A stretch of DNA of 42,791 nt from Bacteroidota bacterium (lineage in GTDB: Bacteria > Bacteroidota > Bacteroidia > NS11-12g > UBA955): NCBI GenBank assembly GCA_027621365.1, contig JAQCBH010000016.1, forward strand, positions 1 through 42,791. The letters are read 5' to 3'. The notes under the pieces are model-generated. The model was not told where the DNA came from. It worked only from the letters and a program-made list of their open reading frames with translations, and searched no databases. Of the stretch, positions 1-8,606 are shown one piece after another. The number at the start of each line of letters is the position of its first letter. Position 1 is the stretch's first letter. The position numbers and the translations under genes are program-made.

Positions 1-303
1 CAGCGAATCATTAGTTCAATGGGTGCTGGGGGAAAAACCGATGCCTCCAAAGTTCAGGTCGCTGACCTTTCCAAATCGCATCACTGCCCCTTTGCGCGCA
101 CCTTGCGCAAACGCTTGAACAAGCACCGCATTCGCAAAGGATTCAAAGTGGTATTCAACGGCGCCGAAATCAACAAAGACAGCGTACAACTTACCGATGG
201 AAGCAACTTTAAGAAATCTTTCTATGGAACCATTTCCTTCATGCCCGCTTTGTTTGGTTTGCGTATGGCAGCTGAGGTCATCAATGACTTGCGAAACGCT
301 TGA
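1..303 (+). CDS. tcdA: tRNA threonylcarbamoyladenosine dehydratase, C-terminal part (5' truncated by window)
   Basis: The reading frame is open from the first base and ends with TGA at 301-303, so this is the last 100 residues of a gene that starts outside the window. The segment SSMGAGGKTDASKVQVADLSK and the downstream TDGSNFKKSFYGTISFMP resemble the C-terminal end of the ThiF/MoeB-like enzyme TcdA (CsdL/YgdL), which uses ATP to cyclise the t6A base at position 37 of tRNAs into ct6A. The adenylation domain with the nucleotide-binding loop is not visible here, so activity cannot be judged. A promoter for the next gene lies 11 bases after the stop, so the two are probably separate units. The identification rests on recall of the family's C-terminal pattern. 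Confidence 0.85.
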   Translation, partial: QRIISSMGAGGKTDASKVQVADLSKSHHCPFARTLRKRLNKHRIRKGFKVVFNGAEINKDSVQLTDGSNFKKSFYGTISFMPALFGLRMAAEVINDLRNA

Positions 304-313
304 TCAATTCCCA

Positions 314-321
314 TATCTTTG
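314..321 (+). promoter_or_regulatory. Bacteroidota-type -7 promoter element TATCTTTG
   Basis: TATCTTTG matches the Bacteroidota sigma-A consensus TAnnTTTG exactly. A TTG at 289-291, 22 bases upstream, could serve as the -33 element. The ATG of the lipoprotein gene is only 7 bases downstream of the box, so the leader would be very short. Confidence 0.6.
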
Positions 322-328
322 AATCACC

Positions 329-778
329 ATGAAAAAAATGTTGTTTGGAGCAGCAATGTTGGCCCTAATGGCCTTGGCTGCGTGTGAAAAAGATCCCTCA
401 GGGACCGACATCAAAGGAAAAACCAACCAAGAAGTATTGATGATGCAACCTTGGCATCTGACCTCTTGGACGGACTCAACAGAGAGCTTCCCTGGTGTCA
501 ATCAAAACATTGTGGAGCCTTGCCTAAAAGACGATGTTTATGAGTTCATCAGCACAACCCAAGTAAAATTGACTGTCAATAGTGTATGCGATGCTGAAAC
601 CGACAATACTTTGACGTGGAACATGCCTGACCCCAAAGGCACTACTGTCAATTTCTTGAATTACACTTGGAACATAGAGACCGTTGCCGCCGACAAAGTG
701 ACCATGTCACGCGACTATTTGTTCAACATAGACGGTGTCACTTACACCATCTTTGAGGTCTTGACCTTGACCAAATAA
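329..778 (+). CDS. small lipoprotein, lipocalin-like
   Basis: 149 residues. The N-terminus (MKKMLFGAAMLALMALAAC) is a classical lipoprotein signal peptide with lipobox LAAC; Cys19 would be the lipidated residue. The mature part is about 130 residues, predicted mostly beta, with an early PWHLTSW segment and alternating hydrophobic strands. This is the layout of the small lipocalin-like lipoproteins common in Bacteroidota, but the family assignment is by general pattern only. Three cysteines remain in total, including the lipidated one. It has its own upstream promoter and ends with TAA directly abutting the stop codon of the convergent TPR gene, with no terminator between them. Function unknown; probably periplasmic or surface-exposed. 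Confidence 0.75.
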   Translation: MKKMLFGAAMLALMALAACEKDPSGTDIKGKTNQEVLMMQPWHLTSWTDSTESFPGVNQNIVEPCLKDDVYEFISTTQVKLTVNSVCDAETDNTLTWNMPDPKGTTVNFLNYTWNIETVAADKVTMSRDYLFNIDGVTYTIFEVLTLTK

Positions 779-1792
779 TCAATTCACTTGGCTGAGCCCT
801 TCACGGGCCAGCTTCAAGTTTGGATCGATATTCAAAGCCGCTTGGTAATCCAACTGAGCGGCTTTTTTATAGCCCAATTTTTCTCGGCTATAACCTCGAA
901 GAGCCAGCGCTAAAGCGAAATCGGGTGACATGTCCAAAATTTGGTTGCAGTGCTCTTCGCATTGGGTGTAATTCTCAAAGAGGTTTTCAATGACCGCCCT
1001 GTTGTATCGAGCGTACAAATGACCAGGATTGATTTTATTCGCATTCTCGTACAGAGTCATAGCGTCGGCATACTTTCCCTGCCATTGCAACCACAAACCC
1101 TTGTGGTAAAGGGCTTCGTCGCTCAACTCGTCCAAGGCGATGGCTTTGTCCAACCACTTCAGGCACATCTCATCTCGTCGGTTCAACAATATGAGGGCTT
1201 TTTGCATGGTCGCATCGTAGCTCTGCGCATTCAACCGCAGCAAAACATCCAAAACCGTTTCAGATCGTGCCGTATCGCCTTGCTCTCGGTACACGAGCGA
1301 TTCCAATAGATAAGCCCTATCTCTAAAATCATCTAACAACTTCAGAACCTTCAAATTGGCCAAGGCTTTTTCATAATCTTGACGAGCCACCCACAATCGA
1401 GCCTGTTCCATTTTTGCCTCTTGGTAATCAGGCTTCAACCGAAGGGCTTCTGATAAATGAAATTCTGCCTGTGGCGACAAAGCCGAGTCTCTTTGCAAGC
1501 AGGTTTCGGCCAGTCGAAAATGCACCAAGGCTTGCTCGGGATTCAGCATCAAACTGGCTTCCAAATCAATTTGGGCTTGTTCAAACTCTTCTTCGTAGTA
1601 AAAGGTGTTTCCCCGCAGGTAATACAACTCGGCGTTTCTGGGATCATCGGCAATGCGTTTGCTCAAGGCCCGAATTTCGGGAGAAAGTGTGCTGTCTGAA
1701 TCAGACAAAACCCGAACACCTGGACCTTCCTGAGATTGGCAAGCCCATACAAAACAGGCCATTGACATCAATAGGAAGTTCCAAGGTTTCAT
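779..1792 (-). CDS. TPR-repeat lipoprotein
   Basis: 337 residues. It begins MKPWNFLLMSMACFVWAC, a signal peptide with lipobox VWAC (Cys18 lipidated). The rest is tetratricopeptide repeats: at least seven degenerate 34-residue units can be seen, for example AELYYLRGNTFYYEEEFEQA near residue 55, ALVHFRLAETCL near 88, and ALALALRGYSREKLGYKKAA near 293. TPRs form protein-interaction solenoids, so this is likely a periplasmic or membrane-anchored scaffold; no enzymatic domain is present. Its ATG starts on the last base of the CCA end of the upstream tRNA-Leu gene, so it is very probably transcribed with that tRNA. A later ATG (Met9) is possible but would shorten the signal peptide to an unlikely length. 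Confidence 0.85.
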   Translation of the reverse strand: MKPWNFLLMSMACFVWACQSQEGPGVRVLSDSDSTLSPEIRALSKRIADDPRNAELYYLRGNTFYYEEEFEQAQIDLEASLMLNPEQALVHFRLAETCLQRDSALSPQAEFHLSEALRLKPDYQEAKMEQARLWVARQDYEKALANLKVLKLLDDFRDRAYLLESLVYREQGDTARSETVLDVLLRLNAQSYDATMQKALILLNRRDEMCLKWLDKAIALDELSDEALYHKGLWLQWQGKYADAMTLYENANKINPGHLYARYNRAVIENLFENYTQCEEHCNQILDMSPDFALALALRGYSREKLGYKKAAQLDYQAALNIDPNLKLAREGLSQVN

Positions 1793-1880
1793 GGTACTCG
1801 GGACGGGTTTCGAACCCGTACTGCCACTGCTGGCAACAGGATTTTAAGTCCTGCGCGTCTACCTGTTCCGCCACCCGAGC
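1792..1880 (-). tRNA. tRNA-Leu (anticodon TAA)
   Basis: On the minus strand the sequence folds as a class II tRNA: acceptor GCTCGGG (1874-1880) pairs with CCCGAGT (1796-1802) with one G-T pair, the anticodon loop CTTAAAA gives TAA, there is a long variable arm, and the T-loop reads GGTTCGAAACC. The discriminator is A at 1795 and CCA is encoded at 1792-1794. The body is 86 bases, normal for tRNA-Leu. The final A of CCA is also the A of the ATG of the following TPR lipoprotein. The gene follows rocD by 12 bases. Confidence 0.96.
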
Positions 1881-1887
1881 AAGGATG

Positions 1888-1895
1888 CGAAATTA
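1888..1895 (-). promoter_or_regulatory. possible -7 element of tRNA-Leu
   Basis: The minus strand reads TAATTTCG, one mismatch from TAnnTTTG, ending 7 bases before the tRNA 5' end. It overlaps the TAA stop of rocD (1893-1895). No clear -33 TTG is seen, so the tRNA could also be read through from rocD. Confidence 0.35.
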
Positions 1896-3131
1896 ATCAA
1901 AGTATCCCGGTTTTTGGACTTCAATTAAGGTTTGTTCAATGATGGCCAAGGCTTGGTTCAAGTGGGTATCATTGATGACCAAGGGAGGAGCAAAACGAAT
2001 GATGTGTTCATGCGTCTGCTTGGCCAATAAACCATTCTTCATCAATGCTTTGCAAACATCATAGGCCGTCCTACCCTCTCCAAATGGTTGTATCACAGCA
2101 GCATTCAATAATCCCTTGCCACGAATGGTCTGAATCAAATTGGAATTGATTTTCGCCAACCCAGATCGGAAAGCCTCGCCTTGGCGCTCGGCATTTTCAA
2201 TGAGATTTTCGTCCATCAGCACTTCCATGGCCGCCTTAGCTACAGCACAGGCTAGCGGATTTCCACCGAAGGTGGAGCCGTGTTGGCCGGGCTTCAGGGT
2301 ACTCATGATTTCGTGTGAGGCCAATACCGCCGAAACCGGTAATACGCCCCCGCTCAAAGCTTTGCCCAAAATCAAAATATCGGGTTTCACGCCAGCATGG
2401 TCACAAGCCAGCATCTTGCCCGTGCGACCCAATCCTGTTTGAACCTCATCGGCAATAAAAAGTACATTGTATCGCGTACACAAATCCCTTACGCCACCCA
2501 AATAAGATTCATCGGGCACAACCACTCCAGCCTCTCCTTGAATCGGTTCGACCATAAAGGCAGCAACATGGGGATCTTGCAAGGCCTTTTCCAAAGCAAC
2601 CAAATCATTGTAAGGCACTCGCTCAAAACCTGGCATGAAAGGGCCAAAATTACCGTAGCTATCGGGGTCACTCGAGCTGCTTACCGCCGCTAAGGTCCTA
2701 CCCCAGAAATTGTCTTCAGCAAATAAAACTTTGGCTTGGTTCTCGGGAACCTTTTTTACTTCATAAGCCCATTTACGCGCCAGTTTAACCGCTGTCTCAC
2801 CTCCCTCTACACCGGTATTCATCGGCAATAAACGATCAAATCCCAATGTTTCGCACATGAACTTCTCGTAGGGACCCAATTGGTCATTGTGAAAAGCCCG
2901 ACTGGTCAAGGTGAGTTGTTCGGCTTGATCTCGCAAGGCCGACAATATTCGAGGGTGACAATGCCCCTGATTGACAGCCGAATAGGCCGACAAAAAATCC
3001 AAATATACATGACCATCAACGTCGTATACCCAGACTCCACTGCCGCGTTTCAATACGACAGGCAATGGGTGATAATTGTGGGCTCCATATTGATTTTCTA
3101 AGTCGATGTAAGATTGGGATAGCTCGGACAT
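1893..3131 (-). CDS. rocD: ornithine--oxo-acid aminotransferase
   Basis: 412 residues, full length for the family. A PLP-dependent class III aminotransferase that converts L-ornithine and a 2-oxo acid to glutamate-5-semialdehyde and an amino acid, linking arginine/ornithine breakdown to proline and glutamate. Visible signatures: the N-terminal [16 protein letters not shown] typical of ornithine aminotransferases, [17 protein letters not shown] (105-121) for cofactor binding, the aspartate in [16 protein letters not shown], and the PLP lysine Lys257 in ILGKALSGG. It is cytosolic. The gene is divergent from the 987-residue protein across a 39-base gap and is followed at 12 bases by tRNA-Leu. 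Acetylornithine aminotransferase is the nearest alternative, but the N-terminal pattern favours RocD. Confidence 0.93.
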   Translation of the reverse strand: MSELSQSYIDLENQYGAHNYHPLPVVLKRGSGVWVYDVDGHVYLDFLSAYSAVNQGHCHPRILSALRDQAEQLTLTSRAFHNDQLGPYEKFMCETLGFDRLLPMNTGVEGGETAVKLARKWAYEVKKVPENQAKVLFAEDNFWGRTLAAVSSSSDPDSYGNFGPFMPGFERVPYNDLVALEKALQDPHVAAFMVEPIQGEAGVVVPDESYLGGVRDLCTRYNVLFIADEVQTGLGRTGKMLACDHAGVKPDILILGKALSGGVLPVSAVLASHEIMSTLKPGQHGSTFGGNPLACAVAKAAMEVLMDENLIENAERQGEAFRSGLAKINSNLIQTIRGKGLLNAAVIQPFGEGRTAYDVCKALMKNGLLAKQTHEHIIRFAPPLVINDTHLNQALAIIEQTLIEVQKPGYFD

Positions 3132-3135
3132 GCTT

Positions 3136-3166
3136 CGAAATTAATAGTTCTGACCCGTTATCTTTG
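3136..3166. promoter_or_regulatory. divergent overlapping promoter region (rocD / 987-residue gene)
   Basis: On the plus strand TATCTTTG at 3159-3166 is a perfect -7 box, 4 bases before the ATG at 3171. On the minus strand TAATTTCG at 3143-3136 (one mismatch) sits 4 bases before the rocD ATG. With normal -33/-7 spacing, each promoter's -33 region falls on or next to the other's -7 box, so the two could not be occupied at once. Clear -33 TTG motifs are absent on both sides. Confidence 0.5.
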
Positions 3167-3170
3167 GACA

Positions 3171-6134
3171 ATGCGCTTCCTTTTTACATGGATGGCTATC
3201 CTAGTCCCAGCCATCGCTCAGGGTCAACAGCAACTCGAATGGAATTGGAATCGCATGCACATTGCCATTGACTCTTCGGTTGAATCTGACCTAAGTGCGC
3301 GATCAGGAGAAATCATACATGAGTTTTATGTTGCCTTGAACGAGGCTGAGAATACACTGGGGTATAAAGCCAGTGGGTCTTTGCACTTTGAAGCATACAA
3401 TGATTTAAACGAATATGAATTGGCCTTACGGGAACACTCTGCCTATCGGCATTTGCATGGATTGTCCATTGAAGATGCCAACGATGGAATTTTCCCTTTG
3501 TATCTGCATGCCACCAAAGAGGACTTGCAGAAGCAACTGCGTTGGGGAATCGCTTACTCACTGTTGCGAGAATACTTGTTTGGAATTACCGTCAAGCAGC
3601 GATTTGACCAAGCCAAGTTGACTCGTTTACCCGCCTGGGTTCTCTACGGCTTTTGCCGTTTCTTTGCTATGGGATGGGGAGCATCTGACCAGGATGAATG
3701 GCAGTATTTTTTTGACAACCGAGCTTACCAAAACAGCAACCACATATTGGCCCAGAGCCAAGACGTTTACGGTCAATTTGTGTGGAAAGAGCTGAGCAAC
3801 GCATTGGGCACAGGCACCCTCTCCTCCTTTTGGTTTGTCATCAAGTATACGGGACAAATAGATGCCGCTTTTCAATACCATTTGGGATTGGATTTCCACC
3901 AATGGATGGCACCCTACTTAATCCAAGACAAAAGCGAATCACGTTCATCCAGCTTGTTTCAAAGCGATCTTGATTGGGGGTCAAACCTCATGGGGCACCC
4001 CATTCTCGACATGATTTTGGACTCCGTACCGAACAGAGGTGTAGCTACTTTTTTTTGGCCAGGAAAGCACGTAATCGCTTATAGCGATTTTGAGCGCAAT
4101 CACCGATGGGTGCGCATGCGAGACCAAGTATCCCTCTGTCGTGAATTGTGTTTCAGCCGAACCCTAGTTTGGAATCACAAAGATGGACAAGATTGGGAAA
4201 GCCTTTGGAAAGAGGACGATCACTGGGTTTGGTCTCGTTGGTCAGAACGCGGAGAATTGGAACAAAGGGAATCATGGGAATTCAAAGGGCACCCCCTTCA
4301 AGCCTTTTATCTAGATTCTCGATTGTATATCACCGAACAGATGGGAAGCCGTCAACAAGCCAGTATTTTTGGCTCCAATCCGCTGCCAATTATCCTGTCA
4401 AATTCGAACGATATTCGTGCATTTTCAAGTCCCGACCTATTCGAATTAAAAGGCAAGGACAGCAGCCGACGTTGGCTGTATTCCACCCGAGAGCAACAAG
4501 TTGTACATGGAATGACCGAGTATGCGGTCCAATACCTGGTAGGGGAAAAAAAGCCGTACTACTCTGTTATAGCTTGCCAAAACGGAGAATATCATTGGTT
4601 GTTTGGTTCTGACAGCGCGGCAAATATTATTCTTCTAGGAGAATTGCCATTACAAGGGCATTTCCCCGTTATTGGATATACGGGAAACCCCCAGTTGCGC
4701 TTTATAACCGATTACCTCAATGGTCAATCGAGGGTTCGACTGTATTCCATCAAAGTCAAGCCCGACTCTCTTCAGGCATTGTCTAACCCCAATCATCCCG
4801 CCTCTCCCACCATAAGCAAAGAAGATGGCCAGGGGTCATCAGCACCCCAAAACGTTCAATTCTTAGGGCCTTTTGAAAAGCCGAGTAGACCTCGAAATCA
4901 ACTCCTAACGCGAGAACCTCAATTTCCAAGCATGGAGCTTTCCCCTCATTTGCGATGGTACTACATCAAACATGCCTCTGTCAAATTGAGCAACCGCCGA
5001 AGCCCCCTTCTCATACCCACGGAGCTCCCTTTAGGTCAGCTCTACAACAGCCCCGTTACACCCGATTTTTTCACCCAAATTGGATCGAGTGACCTGCGTC
5101 ATCGATTGGAAGTCAACGCCCTGATTAGCCCAGATTTCAAGAGGAATTCGTTGTCTTTATCGCAGGAGTACGATTTGTCCAAGAGCCTGACCATTGGCCA
5201 AGATCTTCAATGGCTAAGTCGCCGAGTGGTTTTGGATGACAAAAACAAGCATTGGCAATCCTGGAATTTGGAGTTATTCGCCAAACGCACCTGGACAAAC
5301 AGAAGTCAGTTGACCTCTGGTCTTACCTATGAACATGCCTTTTTAGGAAGCCTATTCACCTCTGATGCTTCGCTCTCAGAGATGTCAATGAAACAAGGAA
5401 TGTTGAGTGTACATGTTGATTGGTTTCGGAACTGCGGTGATCTGCCCTTCTTAAGAAGTTTGGATAAGGCCGATTTCAATGCTCGAATGGTGGCTGCACA
5501 TTCACCTGGATTAACCGGCCTGGGATCGGCTGATTTTCAATTGAACATGCACAAACAGTCAGGTCGGCAATTGCAGTGGAACAGTACTTTGTACCTTCAC
5601 TATGCTCCAGGTAAAGATGCCATTATCTACTGGGTTGGAGGCAGCCAAGGATGGACCAGCCAAAATGCATGGGTAACACCGTATAGCGGGATTTTCAACA
5701 ATCGTTCCGTTTGGCAACAAATAGGGCCTGGAATCAGAGGATTTCAATCAGGAGCCAGGCTCGGCAGTAGCTATGCGGTGCTCAATCAAACTTTGTCTTC
5801 GCCCATTTTGCAGTATTTGCACAAAGGACTCATGCATTCTGAATTCTCCAAAAGTCTCATTCTGTTTGTATTCAACGACGTAGGAACATCCTTTTTTGGA
5901 TGGAGTCCACAAGCAGAAGGCAACCCATTCAACACCCAATACCGCAATACTCCCAACTATTCGTTAAGCGTCACTTCCAAGCGAAACCCCTATCTCGGCT
6001 CGGCGGGAATTGGGATTCAAGCTAGGATTATGGGATACCATTGGAGATTGGAACGCGCATGGAGCTATCAGGAGCGAAAAGTACAATCTCCTATCTGGCA
6101 CATTTCCATGGGAAAATCAATTGATTGGGACTGA
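3171..6134 (+). CDS. large secreted protein with predicted C-terminal outer-membrane beta-barrel
   Basis: 987 residues. N-terminal signal peptide of about 18 residues (hydrophobic MRFLFTWMAILVPAIAQG). Residues about 25-290 look like the peptidase-MA-like/gluzincin region seen in TolB-like Bacteroidota proteins, but no HExxH zinc motif is visible, so it is probably inactive. Residues about 300-560 are beta-rich and may form a propeller. A Pro/Ser-rich linker (about 560-620) follows. Residues about 640-987 show alternating aromatic/polar strands (RHRLEVNALISPDF, SLTIGQDLQWLS, ARIMGYHWRLERAW) as in BamA/surface-antigen barrels. It is preceded by its own promoter and followed 76 bases later by mreB. 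Function unknown; an envelope or export role is inferred only from architecture. Confidence 0.65.
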   Translation: MRFLFTWMAILVPAIAQGQQQLEWNWNRMHIAIDSSVESDLSARSGEIIHEFYVALNEAENTLGYKASGSLHFEAYNDLNEYELALREHSAYRHLHGLSIEDANDGIFPLYLHATKEDLQKQLRWGIAYSLLREYLFGITVKQRFDQAKLTRLPAWVLYGFCRFFAMGWGASDQDEWQYFFDNRAYQNSNHILAQSQDVYGQFVWKELSNALGTGTLSSFWFVIKYTGQIDAAFQYHLGLDFHQWMAPYLIQDKSESRSSSLFQSDLDWGSNLMGHPILDMILDSVPNRGVATFFWPGKHVIAYSDFERNHRWVRMRDQVSLCRELCFSRTLVWNHKDGQDWESLWKEDDHWVWSRWSERGELEQRESWEFKGHPLQAFYLDSRLYITEQMGSRQQASIFGSNPLPIILSNSNDIRAFSSPDLFELKGKDSSRRWLYSTREQQVVHGMTEYAVQYLVGEKKPYYSVIACQNGEYHWLFGSDSAANIILLGELPLQGHFPVIGYTGNPQLRFITDYLNGQSRVRLYSIKVKPDSLQALSNPNHPASPTISKEDGQGSSAPQNVQFLGPFEKPSRPRNQLLTREPQFPSMELSPHLRWYYIKHASVKLSNRRSPLLIPTELPLGQLYNSPVTPDFFTQIGSSDLRHRLEVNALISPDFKRNSLSLSQEYDLSKSLTIGQDLQWLSRRVVLDDKNKHWQSWNLELFAKRTWTNRSQLTSGLTYEHAFLGSLFTSDASLSEMSMKQGMLSVHVDWFRNCGDLPFLRSLDKADFNARMVAAHSPGLTGLGSADFQLNMHKQSGRQLQWNSTLYLHYAPGKDAIIYWVGGSQGWTSQNAWVTPYSGIFNNRSVWQQIGPGIRGFQSGARLGSSYAVLNQTLSSPILQYLHKGLMHSEFSKSLILFVFNDVGTSFFGWSPQAEGNPFNTQYRNTPNYSLSVTSKRNPYLGSAGIGIQARIMGYHWRLERAWSYQERKVQSPIWHISMGKSIDWD

Positions 6135-6177
6135 TGAAAAATGTAAAAAAGCCCTTCCTTCTAACGCTTGGTTTGTG

Positions 6178-6185
6178 TTATTTTG
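6178..6185 (+). promoter_or_regulatory. possible promoter -7 element of the mre operon
   Basis: TTATTTTG, one mismatch from TAnnTTTG, lies 25 bases before the mreB ATG at 6211 in the 76-base gap after the preceding gene. No good -33 element was found, so read-through from the upstream gene is also possible. Confidence 0.3.
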
Positions 6186-6210
6186 CAAACACTTCAACTC
6201 TATTACATTC

Positions 6211-7236
6211 ATGGGTCTTTTTAGCTTTCTAACACAAGAACTTGCCATTGATTTGGGCACCGCCAATACGCTTATCATTCACAAAGACAAAGTGGTGGTG
6301 GATGAACCCTCAATCATCGCCTTGGAGCGCCATACAGGCAATGTCATTGCGATTGGTTCAGAAGCCATGCAGATGTATGGCAAAGAAAACGAAGGGATTA
6401 AGACCATTCGCCCATTGAAAGATGGAGTGATTGCAGATTTCCAGGCCGCCGAGCACATGATTCGAGGCATGATCAAAATGATGAATCAAAAACAAAATTG
6501 GATCAGCCCCCAGTTAAAAATGGTCATTTGCATTCCTTCCGGCATTACTGAAGTGGAGAAGCGAGCCGTTAAAGACAGTGCAGAACGAAGCGGTGCCAAG
6601 GAAGTATACTTGATACACGAACCCATGGCCGCTGCTGTGGGAATCGGCATTGATGTCACTCAGCCTCAGGGCAACATGATCATCGACATTGGAGGTGGAA
6701 CCACCGAAATTGCCATTATCGCCTTGGGTGGTATTGTATGCGATGAGAGCATTCGAGTAGCTGGCGATGAATTCAACTTGGACATCGTCGAATACATGCG
6801 CCGCGAACACAACCTGTTGATTGGTGAACGCACCGCTGAGAAAATCAAAATTCACATTGGCTCAGCCTTGCAAGAATTGGAAAGTCCCCCAGACGATTAC
6901 GCTGTTTACGGTCGAGATTTGATGACGGGTATTCCCAAGCAAATCATGGTGAGTTACAGTGAAATTGCTCGATCATTGGACAAGAGCATCATGAAAGTGG
7001 AAGAAGCCATCTTGCGCGCTTTGGAGCAATCACCTCCTGAGTTGAGCGCAGATATTTTGACCAATGGAATTTGGCTAACGGGAGGAGGCGCCTTGCTGCG
7101 TGGTCTTGATAAACGCGTTTCAGCCAAGACCAAATTGAAAGTGAACATCGCTGAAGACCCCTTGAGAGCGGTTGTTCGAGGCACGGGAACGGCCCTGAAG
7201 AACATCGGTCGTTTCAAGTTTTTGATGACAGCTTAA
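6211..7236 (+). CDS. mreB: rod shape-determining actin homologue MreB
   Basis: 341 residues from the ATG at 6211. The open frame extends upstream to 6010, but that part overlaps the preceding gene and is unlike MreB; MGLFSFLTQELAIDLGTANT is the family's normal start. Actin-fold signatures: phosphate-1 loop DLGTANT (residues 14-20), phosphate-2 loop DIGGGTTE, adenosine motif TGGGALLRG. The N-terminal hydrophobic MGLFSFL may act as a membrane-binding stretch. MreB polymerises under the inner membrane and steers the peptidoglycan elongation machine. It is the first gene of the cluster mreB-mreC-mreD-mrdA-rodA, with mreC 11 bases downstream. Confidence 0.97.
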   Translation: MGLFSFLTQELAIDLGTANTLIIHKDKVVVDEPSIIALERHTGNVIAIGSEAMQMYGKENEGIKTIRPLKDGVIADFQAAEHMIRGMIKMMNQKQNWISPQLKMVICIPSGITEVEKRAVKDSAERSGAKEVYLIHEPMAAAVGIGIDVTQPQGNMIIDIGGGTTEIAIIALGGIVCDESIRVAGDEFNLDIVEYMRREHNLLIGERTAEKIKIHIGSALQELESPPDDYAVYGRDLMTGIPKQIMVSYSEIARSLDKSIMKVEEAILRALEQSPPELSADILTNGIWLTGGGALLRGLDKRVSAKTKLKVNIAEDPLRAVVRGTGTALKNIGRFKFLMTA

Positions 7237-7247
7237 TTCATTGAACC

Positions 7248-8102
7248 ATGAGGATCTTTTTCCGTTGGATACGGAAGCAATCCTATCTACTCTTGGCGAT
7301 TTTCCTGTTTGGACTATCGGTGAACCAAGTCATGCGTTTTCATTTGTACCAACACAGTTTTTATGTGCAATCCAGTATTGGCTTCTACCGCAACATCGAT
7401 CGATGGAAAGCCGATATCGATTATTACTTCGGGCTCAAAGAGGAAAATGACCGATTGGCCAGGGAGAATCAGCGATTGCGCTCGCAGCTGAACACCTATG
7501 CATTGAGCCCCGACAGTGTAGAGCTGGTGAATCACTTTGACAGTGTTCATCAAAAACCCTTGAGGTACGCCTACATCCAAGCCAAAGTCATACGCAGCAA
7601 TACGAGGCTTAGGAACAACACCTTGATTCTTGATAAAGGTTCATTGGATGGAATCAAACCGAACATGGGTGTAATTGCTCCTGAAGGGATAGTGGGCATT
7701 GTATTGCAAACCAGTGAACATTACGCTTTGGTCATGAGCATACTGAATTCCAAATTCGAGCTCACTCCCTACTTCCAAGAGCTGCAGCTTCAGCAAGGTG
7801 TGTTGGCCTGGGACGGTCAAAATGCTCGTCAGGTTACCATTTCAGAGGTCAACAAAGCCGAACGAATTCGCAAAGGCATGCATGTCCAAACCAGTCATTA
7901 CAGCACCCTTTTCCCACCTGGATTGCCCATTGGCCGAGTCAGTCGAATTTCAGAGTCACCCGACAATACCTATGTGGAATTGGGCGTGACTTTGGGTGTT
8001 AATTTTCAACGCCTGCAACACGTTACCGTTGTTCAGCATTTATTTGCTGATGAAGAAGCGACATTGATGCAGCACCATCAAGAATTGCAAGGAAATGATT
8101 GA
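7248..8102 (+). CDS. mreC: rod shape-determining protein MreC
   Basis: 284 residues, the usual length. One N-terminal transmembrane helix (about residues 9-28), then a coiled coil with the dimer-forming pattern LKEENDRLARENQRLRSQL near 63-81, then the periplasmic beta domain (IRSNTRLRNNTLILDKGSLDGIKPNMGV; PIGRVSRI). MreC connects cytoplasmic MreB filaments with PBP2/RodA in the periplasm. The stop overlaps the start of mreD by 8 bases, indicating translational coupling. Confidence 0.95.
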   Translation: MRIFFRWIRKQSYLLLAIFLFGLSVNQVMRFHLYQHSFYVQSSIGFYRNIDRWKADIDYYFGLKEENDRLARENQRLRSQLNTYALSPDSVELVNHFDSVHQKPLRYAYIQAKVIRSNTRLRNNTLILDKGSLDGIKPNMGVIAPEGIVGIVLQTSEHYALVMSILNSKFELTPYFQELQLQQGVLAWDGQNARQVTISEVNKAERIRKGMHVQTSHYSTLFPPGLPIGRVSRISESPDNTYVELGVTLGVNFQRLQHVTVVQHLFADEEATLMQHHQELQGND

Positions 8103-8604
8103 AGCCATCAAATACAGCATAGCCGCCATCTTGTTAGCCTTCCTTCAGGCGTATTTGATACAGGAAATCAACATGGGCGTATGGCATAAACCGCTGCCTT
8201 ATGTGGCCATTTTCTTTGTGCTGAATGTTCACAGCAATCGCTATGCAGTACTGGTGGCCGCATTTGCCTTCGGTTTCCTCATCGATTTGCTCAGCGGAAG
8301 TTTTGGGATGCACACAGGTGCCTGTGTAGCCTTGGCCTTCTTCAAAAATCTATACGACCGAAACTGGCTTGACATTGATAGCATTACGCTACAAGGCCAG
8401 CAGCACTTCAGTCCTGAAGCCAAGAGTTGGCCCGCTTATTTGCAATACATAGGAAGCTTAACCTTTGTGCATCATTTGGTCTTTTTCTCACTGGACTACT
8501 TCAAGGCCGATGCACTGTTGTACATCCTATTGACGGCAACCATTAGCACGATGGGTACCATTGGAATTTCCTTGCTGCTCAGAGAGCTGTTTTCTTCCAA
8601 ATAA
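8095..8604 (+). CDS. mreD: rod shape-determining protein MreD
   Basis: 169 residues, strongly hydrophobic with about five transmembrane helices; FGFLIDLLSGSFGMHTGACV is the characteristic MreD segment. An inner-membrane partner of MreC in the elongasome. It starts inside the end of mreC and ends 2 bases before mrdA. The assignment comes from both sequence pattern and position. Confidence 0.92.
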   Translation: MIEAIKYSIAAILLAFLQAYLIQEINMGVWHKPLPYVAIFFVLNVHSNRYAVLVAAFAFGFLIDLLSGSFGMHTGACVALAFFKNLYDRNWLDIDSITLQGQQHFSPEAKSWPAYLQYIGSLTFVHHLVFFSLDYFKADALLYILLTATISTMGTIGISLLLRELFSSK

Positions 8605-8606
8605 AC

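Noticed and set aside
6010-6210. 67-residue N-terminal extension of MreB
   Set aside because: It lies within the end of the preceding gene in another frame and is unlike MreB; the ATG at 6211 gives the standard N-terminus.
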